Source: Aporrectodea caliginosa
Lineage: Eukaryota; Annelida; Clitellata; Crassiclitellata; Lumbricidae
Length of the DNA stretch: 64,000 nt
NCBI GenBank assembly: GCA_020284085.1
Contig: JACEVL010000469.1
Location: 967,501 to 1,031,500 of the forward strand
Reading direction: 5' to 3'
Part shown: piece by piece, positions 46,844 through 59,513 of the stretch
Numbering within the stretch: position 1 is the first letter of the stretch
How the letters are laid out: each line of letters begins with the position of its first letter
Translations under genes and position numbers: made by a program
The notes under the pieces: model-generated
Seen by the model: the letters and a program-made list of their open reading frames with translations, nothing else
The model's database searches: none
Told to the model about the DNA's origin: nothing

Positions 46844-47696
46844 GGTATCCTATCACAAGGGCGATTTCGAAAGGGCGACTATCAAAAGGGCGCATTCATA
46901 AAGGCGCCGCCTAAAACGGCGAATATTTTTAAGGGCGCTGATCAAAAGGGCGCGCAATAGAAAGGCCGCGCTATCAAAAAGGCGACCAACACGTTTAAAT
47001 CGTATAATAACTGAAACAATTGGAATCTTGTAATATTATTGAAATAGTAATTTAAGTCGAAAGTTGTGTAATACGTGTATTTAGATACACTGATGTCTTT
47101 AATTAAATTGTTCAGGTTGAGATTTTGATACATCAAATGTTGAAGTTTAAATATATGTTTACATCGTATAATAACTTAAACAATTTGAATCTTGTAATAT
47201 TATTGAAATAGTAAGTAAAGTCGAAAGTTGTGTATTTAGATACACTAATGTCTCTTATTAATTTTCATGAACTACAACCGAATTCTGCTGTAACATGTGC
47301 GAGTCATAAATCAGAACTGTAAGTTTTTCGGTTAAAATCGTCATTTATATAGCCTACAGCGAAATATCGTCCGTACAGAGTAACTATATATCATAGGCTA
47401 GGTAAACTACCACATGTACATGAAAGTATTGTAGGTATCAATGTTACACAGCTTTGCGTATGTGCGCATTTATCTAATATCTTTGGCTTTGAACTACTGT
47501 GAACTTTCTCGAATTTCCTCTGATGTAACTTGGGTTTTGAACTACTGCGGACTTTGTCGCCTTTTCGATTGTCGCCCTTTTATTGGAGCGCTCTTTTTGA
47601 TCAGCGCCGTTAAACAGGCGCTTTTCTTAGCGGCGTCTTTTTGATCGCGCCCTTTTGATGTTCGCCCTTTCGAAGTTGCCCTTATGATAGTAAACC
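46844..47696. mobile_element. Foldback element 3 (AAAAGGGCG iterons)
   Basis: The ends are GGTATCCTATCACAAGGGCG at 46844 and, on the other strand, GGTTTACTATCATAAGGGC ending at 47696. The flanks are GGGCAGGAG (46835-46843) and GGGCAAGAG (47697-47705), a 9-bp duplication with one change. Both arms, each about 130 bp, are strings of AAAAGGGCG-type words. Inside, a segment of about 105 bp (46993-47100) is directly repeated at 47158-47255 (CGTATAATAACT, TTGTAATATTATTGAAATAG, GTATTTAGATACACT). No coding capacity. Confidence 0.8.
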
Positions 47697-49365
47697 GGGC
47701 AAGAGGACGACCCTTCCACTATCCGGGTCCGGAGACTGAGAAAGCGCGGTCACGAAAGCAGGTTCTCATCCGTCGTACTGCATTGTAAAATAACCGGCAG
47801 GTGATCCGATATAATTGTTAATTATTATTGCTCATCTGACTCAAGGCTAGGTCCTATATGTAATTTCATTAGTAAACGTGTTATCTATTAGAGTACGGGT
47901 AGCCGAGTCGGAGGTAATATGTGTAGGTCTTACTATGCATGGCATAAAGTGGTATGAGTTTAAGGTATTAAAAATGCACGTGTAGTCCGATGATCATCGA
48001 TTTTAAGCAGGTTACAGTCTACTGCGAAGAATGTGCGGCTACTTGTACGACACAGATGCGCCCGGCCTCGCGTCGACAGATGTCGCCACGGTTGCCGCTA
48101 TCGCTAAGGGCGATTCGCGTCGCTGTAGAACGGTAGATTAGAGCCGGAAGATTAGTGATACGACCAGAGTTCGAATCCCGACCAGTTTATAATGGCCACT
48201 TCCCTCTACTATCTATCTGCCTTTCGGGATTTTTAGTAAGAACGTATGCTGCGTCTCATGCGCTTCTGTGCCATTGAGAGCGTGAGGATCGCGGTTAGCT
48301 TCCCAATGCCGGCTTATTGCAGAGATTTTAATCTCGGGCTAGCACGGTCCTTGCACGAAGACCCTAAATTCGTCCATTTAAACGGGCGAACGGAGATGAA
48401 GGGCTGGGACTCACCCGATCAATTTAGAGAAAAATGAGCAAGGTCGAGGCCACATTTGGCGGCTATAGAAAATCGCTAGAGATACACGGAAGCAAATTCA
48501 AATACACGACCCTACAACCGGTGAGTGCCAGCCAACGCAGCCAAAGGTAACTATGCAAATCAAGCGGGAACGATATATACAGGTAGACATAACCCGTGCG
48601 AAGCCGGGAAACACGTCAGTCGATTACATTTTCGCGGTTTATTTAAGAGACGCTGACTTCGTCTCCACATTCCAGGGACTCTTGTTACTTCCGGTCTATC
48701 CAGGCTTTGAACTGGAAGTACCTCAGGTCATAGGTCCACTGGAAGGACGCGGCTGTCGCATTGGCAGCAACTCCAGTTACACTGCAATGCGTTCGAATTC
48801 TATTCTACAGCGAATTCTAGTTTTGCCGAGGCGTCATCTAGCTACATTGCTACTCTCTAGACAATTCGTTACTTCGCCCACTTGTGACGGCAATTCCGAC
48901 TGAAGAGCACCTACTTGCGAGCGCATAGCTGATTTCAAGGAACCTACTCGCCATATGAGGTCAGACTGGAATATATCCAACCGCTCAAACAGTTTGTCAA
49001 CGACAGAACCAGCTCTAGATCCCATGGGCACAGGCGAAGCTCTATCAGCTTCGCCCTCAATATGGCGCTCGATACATGCGGGCAATTTGCAACATTCGTT
49101 ACACTTTTACACTAAACATTAGAAGTTGTTATTGTAAACAATCAAATTAAAGTAAAAATTATCCTACTTTGTTGTCCTCCCTATCTTCTGCAATCATCCA
49201 GATTGGTTTGCATGAATCTGACGAAACACAGCAAGAAATTCTATCAGTTCAAGTGAAGTATTCAATTCAAAATTTACCTAAGAAAAACTGACTTTCCTTA
49301 AAACATCTACCTATTACACTATTCAGAGAATTCATACTACAAATATAAGCAGTCATTTTTTTAAT
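47697..49365. other. No recognisable gene
   Basis: Short open frames on both strands (for example 48553-48903 plus and 49085-48834 minus) do not resemble known proteins and show no splice context. The DNA just after the foldback element continues an older repeat that the element interrupted. Confidence 0.5.
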
Positions 49366-49367
49366 TA

Positions 49368-49490
<123 letters not shown>

Positions 49491-50033
49491 CTAAAATAAC
49501 AGAGACAACAGTACACATATCCGGCAGTCAATCATCAAATATTCTAATCTATTTCTTGATCACTTACTGTAAAATATTTCTTTTGTCATATAAGCTAAAT
49601 CTTTAGCACACGTTTTTGACTCTAAGCAAGTCTAGCAAGGTTCTTCTGTGATCTCTACAGCTTCTCTACAGTTTATATAACTGTTATTTTAAGCAATCTA
49701 TACATCATTAACTCTTTTCGTCTTTCACTTTTCCCAGTCTTCAACTTTAAAAGATGTTATTTTGAGCAATCTGTGGTCACAACCTGTGAAGTGATGTCAA
49801 ATCATGTGACAGAGAGACTTTATCCCTTTGTTTAAAAACAATAATTATGAGTCTAATAGGCCTATAGCAATAAATAAGCATACAGATAATTATATGTAGC
49901 CTATGTTGTTTTCTATCCATCAAATTGAAATGTAGTGTGCCATTCGGCGCAGATGGTCAGTCGAGTCAATTAAATCAGCTTAAATCCAAAGTTAAAGATA
50001 TCATTCGCTTAAGTTATTGTCAAAAGGACCTAA

Positions 50034-50665
50034 TTATTTCAAATCGAAAATAAAAATTCGTTGATTGCTCGAATCGTTGTTAGCCACAAAGTGTCGACCA
50101 TTTGACTCATCCAGAAGAATCCTCGTTGGATATCGTAATCCGTGTTTTCCATCGTTTGAGAGAATTTCTCTCTTAAATTCTAAATCTTGATCCAGTAAAA
50201 GAATTCGATGGTTATACATATCAGCGACGATTACGAATCCATTTCCATCGACGGACAAATAGACTGGATAATGCATTTGTCCGATGGTTGATCCAGGTTT
50301 TCCACCGAATGACTTTTAAAGTTTTCCATCTACATCAACTATGAACACTCTATGCAGATCACCATCACCGTGACTGACCACGAAATGACCATTGCTCAGT
50401 TTAATAGCATGCCATGGATGACTAATGCCCTGGTCCAAAGATAGGTTGATTTCTCGAATCAATTGTCCGCCTGGCGAATATTCGTTTAATTTATTTTTCT
50501 CAGAAACATTTAAAATGACATTCGATTCATCTGTGACAGATAGACGACCAAAATCGTCTCCTGTTGACCAATTCTTTATTAAATTTCCATTTGGATCAAC
50601 TCTCAAGATTTCCCCTTTTCGATCGGATATGTATAGACATTTAATTCTGTTGCAGGATCTTAATA
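50034..50665 (-). pseudogene. NHL-type propeller copy D, truncated, one stop codon
   Basis: Minus-strand sequence matches the propeller exons from the CLYI block (about 50640) to the end (GRHFVANNDSSNQRIFIFDLK-stop at 50034): EILRVDPNGNLIKNW, KLNEYSPGGQLIREINL, RVFIVDVDGKL, KSFGGKPGSTIGQM, NGFVIVADMYNHRILLL. A TAA at 50318-50316 replaces the codon after DGKL and the frame continues unchanged beyond it. The first third of the exon, including its acceptor region, is not found upstream of about 50665. It is nested in the intron between KLC-like exons a and b, on the same strand. The loop that is expanded in A and B is just DGD here. Confidence 0.85.
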
Positions 50666-50939
50666 TAAGGTTTGGCAATAATATTAGCCTACACAAATTC
50701 TATTCAGTTGCCGACTTCGAATGGGCACACACGCTAATAGTTTTTGTATGTCAATTAATGCACAAATTCGATCAATCGAGGTGGAAAATGGTTTGAAGAT
50801 TAATTTTCATTCAAAAGGACAATAATAGTACAGTCTCATAGTCTATGCTGATAGCGCGCTTTTGTCTTGCGTGCTAACTTCGGAACACCGTTTGTATTCG
50901 CTTGTATGTAGCGCCTTTTAAGTCACTCACAAAACCAGT

Positions 50940-51480
50940 ATTGTGTATTGTATCTAAAGATTTATATAGCGCCTCTCTCAGAATAACTGTTCAGAAGAGG
51001 TCTCAGCACGAAAACCCCGGGGGAAAAGAAACGTCTTTAAAGAACGAGAGACCAAAGAGGAAAACTAGTCATTAGTTTAGCCCTTAATGAGGGGGAAGGT
51101 CATTCCAAGTAGAGGGTCCAACCACAGCAAATGCCCGGCGTTGAGCCAAGGCAGTCCTAATCCTAGGAACAAAAGATCAAGCCAATCAGCAGAACGCAAG
51201 GAACGAGATGAGGTCGCAGATAACAGCTTTCGCATATAGTCAGAAAGATACTTTGGGGCACTGCTCAGTTGCGCCTTTGAGACTAGAAAGAGGATCTTAT
51301 AATGGATGCGCGCAGTGATAGGAAGCCAGTGCAAGACATCAAGCATATATATGTAGAGATATGCGACAAGCGAGGGAGTCGGGCTATGAGCCTAGCTGAA
51401 GCATTTAAGACCGATTGAAGGGGAGAAAGACGCTGTTTCGGGAGGCCCATAAGAAGTTAGTTGCAGTAGTCAGCCTGCAC
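50940..51480 (-). pseudogene. L2-like LINE C-terminus (minus strand)
   Basis: The minus-strand frame 51346-51077 reads LDVLHWLPITARIHYKILFLV, then APKYLSDYMRKLL, and ends near a GGCGCTATATAAATC tail and a GATAC/ACAATAC run at about 50940-50965. Blocks at 51380-51470 (ADYCN-like, SVLNASARLIARLPR-like) continue upstream in another frame. Confidence 0.75.
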
Positions 51481-52496
51481 TATAGCCTCAATGATGTTAA
51501 AGTCACTATATGGCCTCAATGATGTTAAAGTCATTAAGAAAAAAACATTGTTTTGTTCAGCCAATAGTGCCTAAAACTGACTAAACGTGCCACCCCTGGC
51601 AGGCGCCTGCAACAACGCATAGTCCAAGCCACAGATTCCCATCCACAGTTGGTTGTAAATAACATGTATAGAGTTTTTGGACCTCATAGCCTGGAAGAGA
51701 GCAATGAGGCTCGCAATAAAGAAACTTCAATGCCAAGCAGTCTCTCGCAGATTGCAGATTGCAACTGCGTGCTGCAAAATCTGGACATCACTCAGTCACC
51801 AGGTGTGCGATCATGGACAAACATTCTAGCAGCCCGCCAATAGTCTAGTCTATTCAAGGCATCAGTTCATGGTTACTTCAAGTTAAATTCTAGTCAAGAA
51901 TCACAATGGGCAAACAGCCTCTACACATTAGAATGGTCAGCATAAATCGAAGTACTCTCCTGGGCTTAACACTGTACTGCTAGTAACCTCAATCCCTCAT
52001 GGCTGGCAAGTTGATAAGGTTGTCAGGTTTGGTCACATTAGAAGTCTGAGCAAAAGAAAATTATCAGGCAAAACCTTCACGCGATCAACCACTTAATCGA
52101 AAATGGGACATGCTTTCCTTGATTATCATTATAGGTATAATGCATCAATTTGTAATCTACCAACATGGTAAACAGAATTTCTACTTAGATTGGCATCAGC
52201 TTATTCTATGGTAATCTGACTACTCAAGCATGAGCTCAATTATCACAAGCAAGAACCTTTTGTAAGATTTTTGACTCTTCTGGTACTTTCTGGCAATAAG
52301 TTCTGCATCCATACAAACCTTCTGTGCCTAAATAACATTGACCCTGCTTTGACAAGCACTACAGAACTCAAAGGGCTACATTCAAAGTTGTAAGTTTACA
52401 ACGTTTATCTTTTTTATTATTTTCCAAAAATCGTCGTTTTTGTCACGTTTTTTTCCGTTTTTATTTTTTGCATGTAGGCCTAACTTTATTTATTTA

Positions 52497-53165
52497 TTTC
52501 TTCTTCTTCTTTGCTTCTCCTCCGTCAGGCCATGGCCAACGATGAGTCCTCAACTTGTCGTCTCCAGAATTCTCTATCCTTGATTTGTTCCTTTGCTTCT
52601 GCAATGTTCATCTTCATTCTCTCCAGATCCTCTCGTATATTATCCATCCATGTCTTTTGTTGTCTTCCTCTACTCCTAGTTCCCTCCACATATCCGTGTA
52701 AAGCCATCGATGGTAATCTGTCATTACCCATTCTCATCACATGTCCCAGCCACTTTAGCCTTTTCTTCCTTATTCTATCGACAATTGTATCCGTCTGTCC
52801 CAGCTCTCTTTTAGTCACCTCATTTCTAATCCTATCTCTTTTGCTCCTGCCCTTTATTCTTCTCAGCCAGCTCATTTCCGTCGTCAAGAGTCTCCTCTCA
52901 TCCTCCCTCCTCAGGCACCAGCATTCTGAGCCATATAGTAGTACCGGTATGACCAAGGTTTCGTATAACTTCAACTTGGTTCTCGTTGATATGCTTTTAT
53001 CTTTCCAGATCTTATTTAGTTTACCGAACATTGCACACGCTAGAGTACTTCTCCGTTTGATGTCTTTTGTGCATCTGGCATCTTCTGTAATAAGTCCTCC
53101 TAGATATGCAAACTCGGTTACTTGCTCCAGCTCCTCTCCTCCCAATCTGATGTCCAGTGCCTCCT
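52497..53165 (-). pseudogene. RTE-type LINE 3' end with intact C-terminal frame
   Basis: The minus-strand frame from about 53163 to 52525 is open for over 200 codons: GGEELEQVTEFAYLGGLITE, KLKLYETLVIPVLLYGSECW, MGNDRLPSMALHGYVEGTRS, WMDNIREDLERM, ending SSLAMA-stop. It matches the element at 3-1222 and shares its 3' terminus TGACGGAGGAGAA followed by a purine tail. The 5' part, including the FADD catalytic block, is missing. Confidence 0.85.
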
Positions 53166-54111
53166 GTCCAATTTATTTATTTACTGTGTTATTATTTTTA
53201 AATTTTATTTTTGTCTGCTATCCATTACGTTGTCTCCATACTGTCAAGGATTCAGCTAATTTATGTCATTATATAAAAACTAAACTTTGTAAGTCTAAAG
53301 TTTACTTAATTAAAAATTGTACTTACAATTTTTACCTATAAAAATAGCTTGATATGGAGTTTTATCAGTTTATCTCTCAATCGGGGATTACTATGTACAA
53401 TGACATTTCGCATTTCGTATAACTTAGAAATTCAAATAACTCATAAACATTTTATTTCTTCAACTGTGCTATTTATTTATCAAATGATGACCTTAATTGT
53501 TTATGTCAGAATGGACTTATGTAGACTTATCTTCATAATTTAAATTTGAAAAGATTTCATAAATTTTTATTTCTCAAATTCTTATTAAACCAAACCAAAC
53601 TTATAAAAAGGAAAATAATTGTTGTAGATTAATGTTACCTGATATTTACTAGGGCCTAATAAAATTGTCATTTGCAGATAAAAATTAAAATGGGTAAACA
53701 AGGCTTTTAATTTGAAAGTGCAGTACAATATAACAAAGTCGAATTATATTCCTTTCCGTTTTTCCCCGTTTTTTATGTTTAAAAAAAAAAACGTTTTTTG
53801 GGTTTGCCTATCATTTTCTATTTACCGTTTTTAACAACTATGGTTACATTCCAGGACGTCATAGCTTAGCGTCGATCGTCAGTAAGCTCCTTGAATTTCT
53901 ACTCCTCATGATTCGTCGCTTTTGTCTGTTTCAGCCTTGGTGTCTAAATGCCAATGTCTTAGGATAATTTGTGTTTTAGCTCATCACTGTTTGTTTACCG
54001 TCTCAGATGAGCAACTACAGTAATATTACTTACTTCAGTTTTGTATTCGAATGGAATCAACTAACTGAATTAAACAATTTTAGATTAGCTGCTAAAACAA
54101 AGTGAACTAAC

Positions 54112-54201
54112 CAGGTCATTCCTGGCTTTATCAACAATTGAATCTTCAGGGCCAAGTTTAGTCTCATAGATGTCCAGTGCTCGCTGGTAGTACTGCTCAG
54201 C
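54112..54201 (-). CDS. Kinesin-light-chain-like TPR protein, exon a
   Basis: The minus-strand acceptor GCCATTGTTTAG at 54202 and donor GACCTG|GTTAGT at 54111 bracket exactly 90 bp in phase 0: AEQYYQRALDIYETKLGPED SIVDKARNDL. Kinesin light chains read VEYYYQRALEIYxTKLGPDDPNVAKTKNNL here, directly before the block encoded by exon b, and the phases join. The N-terminal coiled coil and earlier TPRs were not found up to 64000, so the 5' part lies outside the window, or the gene is partial. Confidence 0.75.
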
Positions 54202-54789
54202 CTAAACAATGGCAGATTATGAAATGAATAATTCCACAAACAGTACACGATGCTAAAAATGGTCAGAATCAACTATGATAGTATTTGCAAAGTTTTTAAT
54301 CTGAAAATCTGCACAGTGCCTACATTATGACTGCTATCAAACGTTTTCATTTAGATTGCAAATATTGCTTGCTCAAACATTATAATATCCTGTGCATGTT
54401 CATAATTTTACATCAAATATCTAGTGTAGTAGATCCTCAAAAAGCTAACGGTGGTCAAGAAGCTGAAATTCTGAAGAAGCCTTGATAAAGATGTAACAAA
54501 AAACAGCTAACTAGTCTTAAATGGCAAGATGACACAAAAACTGTTAGATGCACATATCTGAAAAACTTACAATAACATGACATTGTAATTATCTGATAAG
54601 CCCTACTCACCATCATAATATAAAACGTGAATAACAGCTACTAACTTAAATAATTACAGTTACTTACATTTTTTTCAAAAGTAAATTAATGTTCTTGGCG
54701 AGTTTATTGAAGTGTCTATTTTATACCCACATCTTTAACGTTGTTCTCGATAGCCCAGTGCTGGTAGTGGTGAGTAGATAGGTAAGGGC

Positions 54790-55025
54790 AGATTGAGAAA
54801 CACAAAGGAATTACAACAAAGGGCGCTACTGAAACACAAAGGAATTATAACAATAGGCGCTACAGAAACAAAGGAATTATAACAATGGGCGCTACTGAAA
54901 CAAAGGAATTACAACAATGGGCGCTACTGAAACAAAGGAATTACAACAATGGGCGCTACAGAAACACAAAGGAATGACAACAATGGGCGCTACAGAAACA
55001 CAAAGGAATGACAACAATGAGAGTT
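54790..55025. repeat. ~35-bp minisatellite, about seven units
   Basis: The unit is GAAACAAAGGAATTACAACA plus ATGGGCGCTACT, with some units carrying an extra CA (GAAACACAAAGG). Neighbouring units are nearly identical, so the array is young. Confidence 0.9.
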
Positions 55026-55289
55026 TTAAAAACAATGGTAGGGGGGCGGCAGCGGAGGTCAACCTTGACTGCCGTTGAAGTCTCACTCTTACCACTACTG
55101 TCGATGTTTCCGGTTCATATCGTAACTCAAAGCAAGACAAACAGTCTCTGAGTTTTGACTTTCCAATATATATAAAAAGAAAGTTCGCTATACCAGATCC
55201 AAAGTCGTTGGCCTCAACATCTAACACTGAATCTAACAAAACTTCAAAGTTTACACAGATCCCTGTCATACAGAGGAAAGTTATGTGAA

Positions 55290-55741
55290 AGGTATAGCGC
55301 TTCGGCGTATTTCACACCAGTTTGACTCGGCTGTTTTGACCTGATCGTACCTTTTGCACGCACGTCTATAGTGCAACATCGGGCCTTCTCGGTCGTGGGC
55401 CCGACCATCTGGACTGGACTTCCGTATCCTACCTAAGAACTCTTCACCTGCATTTCAGATAGGCCTACCTAGGCCTATCTGAAAGCTGTCCCTTTCAGCA
55501 ATAATGCGCAAACGTGAGCCTCTCCATTCTACCTAACTGCCAAGCACCGAATTCTCTCAACATTGTCGTTACCGCTTGCGCGACACCCTCCATACACACT
55601 TTGCTTTCTCGCCCTGGTGCACCGCCGCCAACTCACGCTTACAAGATAGTTAGAGCTTAAGAGAGGGTGAGATAGTGAAATTCAATTGTTAAATATGTCG
55701 TCGGTTACAGGAAAATAAATTGAATTGAATTGAATTGAGAT
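55290..55741 (+). mobile_element. CR1-like LINE 3' remnant with TTGAA tail
   Basis: A short frame near 55380-55430 reads like the RAFSVVGPTIWTGLP block of LINE C-termini. It ends with AAATAAATTGAATTGAATTG at 55712-55741. Confidence 0.5.
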
Positions 55742-55752
55742 AGTGAAAGAAA

Positions 55753-56380
55753 TGGGGTGGTAAGCGTCTCTAAAAGCCTCTACCACCCAAATGCCCACCA
55801 CGCCACCTTCACGTGGTACCCCTGTTGGAAACAAAGTGCGTGGTGGACGACCGAGCCCTCGCCGGTATATGCGAGCCCAGAGACAAGGAGTCGGAAGGAC
55901 GGACGATGAAGGACATCGACGCTCGGAGATGGTGTCTCGCTAAAACACCGAGAGGAAGGCAACGGGAAACCACCTCTCTAATTTCCCAAGAAACACTTGC
56001 AATGACGACGGGGGGAGATCGGGAGATTGGAGGCTTTTGGGATGTGGGTCTAGAGAGGGATGGAGAGGGTGAGCGGGACTGGGCGTGTGGCGAGTGACGG
56101 GGTGCTGCAGGTGATTGATGGACGGCGGTCGCTGGTGGCAGCAGTGGGGAGTGGGGGGGGCTGGGTGAGGCGCGTGTTGGGAGGGGACTCCCTTCTGGGA
56201 GAGGTCGTGGTGGGGGAGGGGGAGGGGAGGACCGGGGCGGATGATGCTGGGGTGGATGGCCGGCGGATGCAGCGAGTTGGGGAGGGGGTACAGCACAGAG
56301 AAGAGTGGCGTCATTGGAAGTTGGAACCTGCCGAAGGGCAGAGAACTTCAAGAAGAAGAAGTGAAAGAATGTAAGGAAGA
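55753..56380 (+). repeat. Dispersed repeat, copy 2 of 2
   Basis: 55753-56005 is almost identical to 38288-38540. After CACTTGCAATGAC it has about 300 bp of GGGGGA-rich sequence that copy 1 lacks, then TTGGAAGTTGGAACCTGCCG and AGAGAACTTCAAGAAGAAGA. Copy 1 therefore looks internally deleted. The AAG tail suggests an RTE-like LINE or derived SINE. Confidence 0.75.
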
Positions 56381-56654
56381 AAGACAGAGATAGAGCCAAA
56401 CACCATGACAATGAGTTATTGATATAGTTATGATATACCATAACATGCTTGCTGATATAGTCTATGGGAGTATTACTGTTGCATTGGCCTACTATTATAA
56501 TAGACCAAGTCATATTAAGGCGTGCTGTGGCTATGTCTGTAAGTGTAGGGCTGTAGGCGTTCTGCGTTACCGTATATGACCGCTATTTCGGAGACGCCGG
56601 ACAAGTTGGTGGCATGCTGCGTCTCTTCTTAAATGGATGTACACTAGACTCTTA

Positions 56655-56703
56655 CAATGGTTGCTGCTGCTGTTGCTGTTGTTGTTGCTGCTGCTGTTGA
56701 TGT

Positions 56704-56747
<44 letters not shown>

Positions 56748-56750
56748 TTG

Positions 56751-56781
<31 letters not shown>

Positions 56782-56790
56782 TATTGCTGC

Positions 56791-56828
<38 letters not shown>

Positions 56829-56830
56829 TG
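56655..56830. repeat. CTG/TTG trinucleotide repeat (CAG/CAA on the minus strand)
   Basis: About 58 triplets are almost all CTG or TTG. Read on the minus strand in one frame they are all Gln except one His and one TAG. No splice or start context was found. Confidence 0.9.
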
Positions 56831-56984
56831 AAGTGCAACGTGTGCGGTCGTCCTTTCATTCTGTAATGACGTTGTATTACACCAGCAACGGACGAACTGA
56901 CAGAGCGACGTCAGTGCCTTACTTCAACCTTGGCACCGGCGCAGGACGTATACTGTCCTTCGCACGGCCATGGCACGTCTCCAT

Positions 56985-57280
56985 GCCTGCCTGCCTCCCT
57001 GCCTGCCTGTCTCTCTCTCTCTGCCTCCCTCTCTGCCTACCTGTCTGTCTCCCTGTCTACCCCTCTGCCTGTCTGTATCCATGTTTGTCTCTCTGTCTCC
57101 CTGGCTGCCTGCCTGCCTTCCTGTCTGTCTCTCTGTCTCCCTGTCTGCGTAACTCTCTCCCTGTCTGCCTCCCTGTCTGTCTGCCTGCCTACCTCCCTGT
57201 CTGCCTGCCTACCTCTGTGTTTCTCTGTCTACCTCTCTGTCTGCCTCCCTGTCTGCCTGCCTGCCTTCCTCTCTCCCTCA
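56985..57280. repeat. CTGT/CTGC/CTCC tetranucleotide repeat
   Basis: About 300 bp of CCTGCCTGTCTGTCTC-type words. The open frames through it (Leu/Ser/Cys/Pro-rich) are products of the repeat and not genes. Confidence 0.9.
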
Positions 57281-57949
57281 CGACGGAAGACGACGACGAC
57301 GACGTCGCCGGTCATGATTAACGCGACTGGCGCGTGTTGCATCGTCTGCGCCGTCGACTATAATGCAGATATTGTATGGATCGACGATCGACGGCCAACC
57401 GCCACCCATCCTATGCCAACACCACCGAGGGCGGCGGCGGCGGCGGCACACCTCTCCTCCTGCTCTGCCTCCTTCTACTCTGCCTCCTCCTTCTCTGAAG
57501 AAGAAGAGGAAGTACTGGTTCAGTTGGCGCAACTTGTGGTCGACGTCGGAAAAACCCGGCTAAATTTCCATTCAAGATGTGTGTCTCGTTGTCGTCTGTA
57601 TGCAGAAGTCCGCTGCTCTGATTCCCAAGAACTGTCATAGATTGCACGAACATTGGTGCTAAACCACAGCCGACCAAATACGCCCCGTCGCACGCGGCTC
57701 CTTCGTCCGTCCGTCCGTCCAACGGGCGCTACCTGCTTTCCTGGCTCTCTCAGCCCCAGGGGCCGCCTGTCCTTGCGGCCGAAGAGACGCTCCACTGGTC
57801 GCCCTACCTTCAATTAGCATTATGTCGAACCGGTTTACATGAACGCAGCCACCATCGGCACATTGACGGCGACACAGTCGATGCGCATGCGCAGTCGACG
57901 CTTTCTCCGAGAATAATTCTATAGCGCTATAATATCCAATCTTTCCCAT

Positions 57950-59510
57950 TCACTTCGCCCAAATGGAAATTGCGTCGGAGGAGTATCTATAGCTCGGTGG
58001 CCGGTATACTCGCTTGCCGCATGCCGCTAGCCGCTAGCCCTGCGGCTGCTGCATGTATACAGTATTACACGTCGAAAGATGCATGCCGTTCGTCGCCGGA
58101 CTGTAGTAGTTGTCGTTTGTCTGTGGGCTGAAACCGGTTAGGAATCCGGTGGTCGTGTCCCTGTTGGGTAGGACACACACCTGTGGGGCCACCATCTGAT
58201 GGAGAGGAAGATCCGACGGGAATTAGCCCTCGCACCTGCCTTAGCATTTACTGTTCGTGCCACCGATGTATTTATGGTCTTCGGGTGTCAACGCAACCGA
58301 AGCGTGGGTGTTTATGGGTAAACGGCTGACGACTGAAGGATACGACGACGACGACGACGACGACGAAGACGGCGATTTTTTATGGGTCAGGATGTATTCA
58401 GCGTCAAGGATCAGGAACACCTGAGGACAGAGCCTCCTTCACCTCATCGCTCTGGAATTTACTCAGGTAGGCCTAATCGTCAGTCTGCATGTAGGCTAAA
58501 CAATGTCAAGTTGCCTTTATCTATTTGATAGGCCTACCAAATGATGGATCTAAGCGCCTGCCCTGCTTCATCCGCTTTTCTCATCCGACAATCAGGTCAC
58601 ATGTTAGGATTAATTTCGACTAAACTGCGTACTAATCGGTAGGACTTTAGAATTCATTGTAGATCTCACACTTATTTCCGCTCGCTGTCTTTTCTAGCCA
58701 TGACAGTGAGACACCTATCGTCCCTTGTTGGACTACTTAAACTCTCCTCCCTATACAGTTTTCACTTATTTCAAAATTTAAAGTTGCGAAATAACTCAGA
58801 ATGTTAATACCCGTGCGACAGCTCTGACCTCAGACACCACCGCGAAACCCGGTTCTTAAGTCGATTAATTGGCCAAAAGGCTCCACAACGTATTCATTAC
58901 AAAGTATTACATCAGCTTGACATCACTAGCTTACTCACTTCAAACTAACTTCTAGCCACTGTGACCAAGACAAATTTGTAAACATTTCACACAGTCGGGA
59001 ACTTTCTGACCAGAAACGCGACAGAAAGTCGATACAAATACCAGGATCCACAGTCATGTTTATGCAAACGACGTACGAAGTTTCTTCTTTCTAGATCATT
59101 GCAGGATATTTGGCCAGATTTCAGCAAGTCCTGTCTGTACATACACGCATCCCTTGCAAGGATAAAATACTGAGCTTGACGTATTAGAAGAAAGATGAAG
59201 AGAAGATTACATTGAGGTAACCATGGTTATGAAGTGAGAGCGATTTCATTTTTCTTAGCCTCGGCATATGGTGGAGGATGGTCAGCCCTCTGCCTCCGAT
59301 CGTCCCACTGACTTTGTACGGTCTAATGTGCGATTACGGCAACGCGCATCTTGCATTATAGTATTGATGTAACAATTATGGGTAAAGTATCAATGTCTGT
59401 GAGTGTAGAATTAGGGTAGACATAGCTTGGTTTTAAGTTTTTACGGGCCACATTAAAATCACAATTACGTAGGCCTACTCTTGTGATTGCCTGTATGTAT
59501 GACGTTGTAT
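57950..59510. other. No recognisable gene
   Basis: Mixed sequence with a short (GAC)n at about 58341-58370. No frame with similarity or splice support. Confidence 0.5.
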
Positions 59511-59513
59511 TTA

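Noticed and set aside
55809..56513. 234-residue Pro/Ser-rich minus-strand frame
   Set aside because: It runs through the dispersed repeat copy 2 and its G-rich segment. The equivalent frame in copy 1 is different.
56833..57640. Long Leu/Ser/Cys/Pro-rich frames on the plus strand
   Set aside because: They are produced by the CTGT/CTGC/CTCC repeat at 56985-57280. The tail has no recognised domain.
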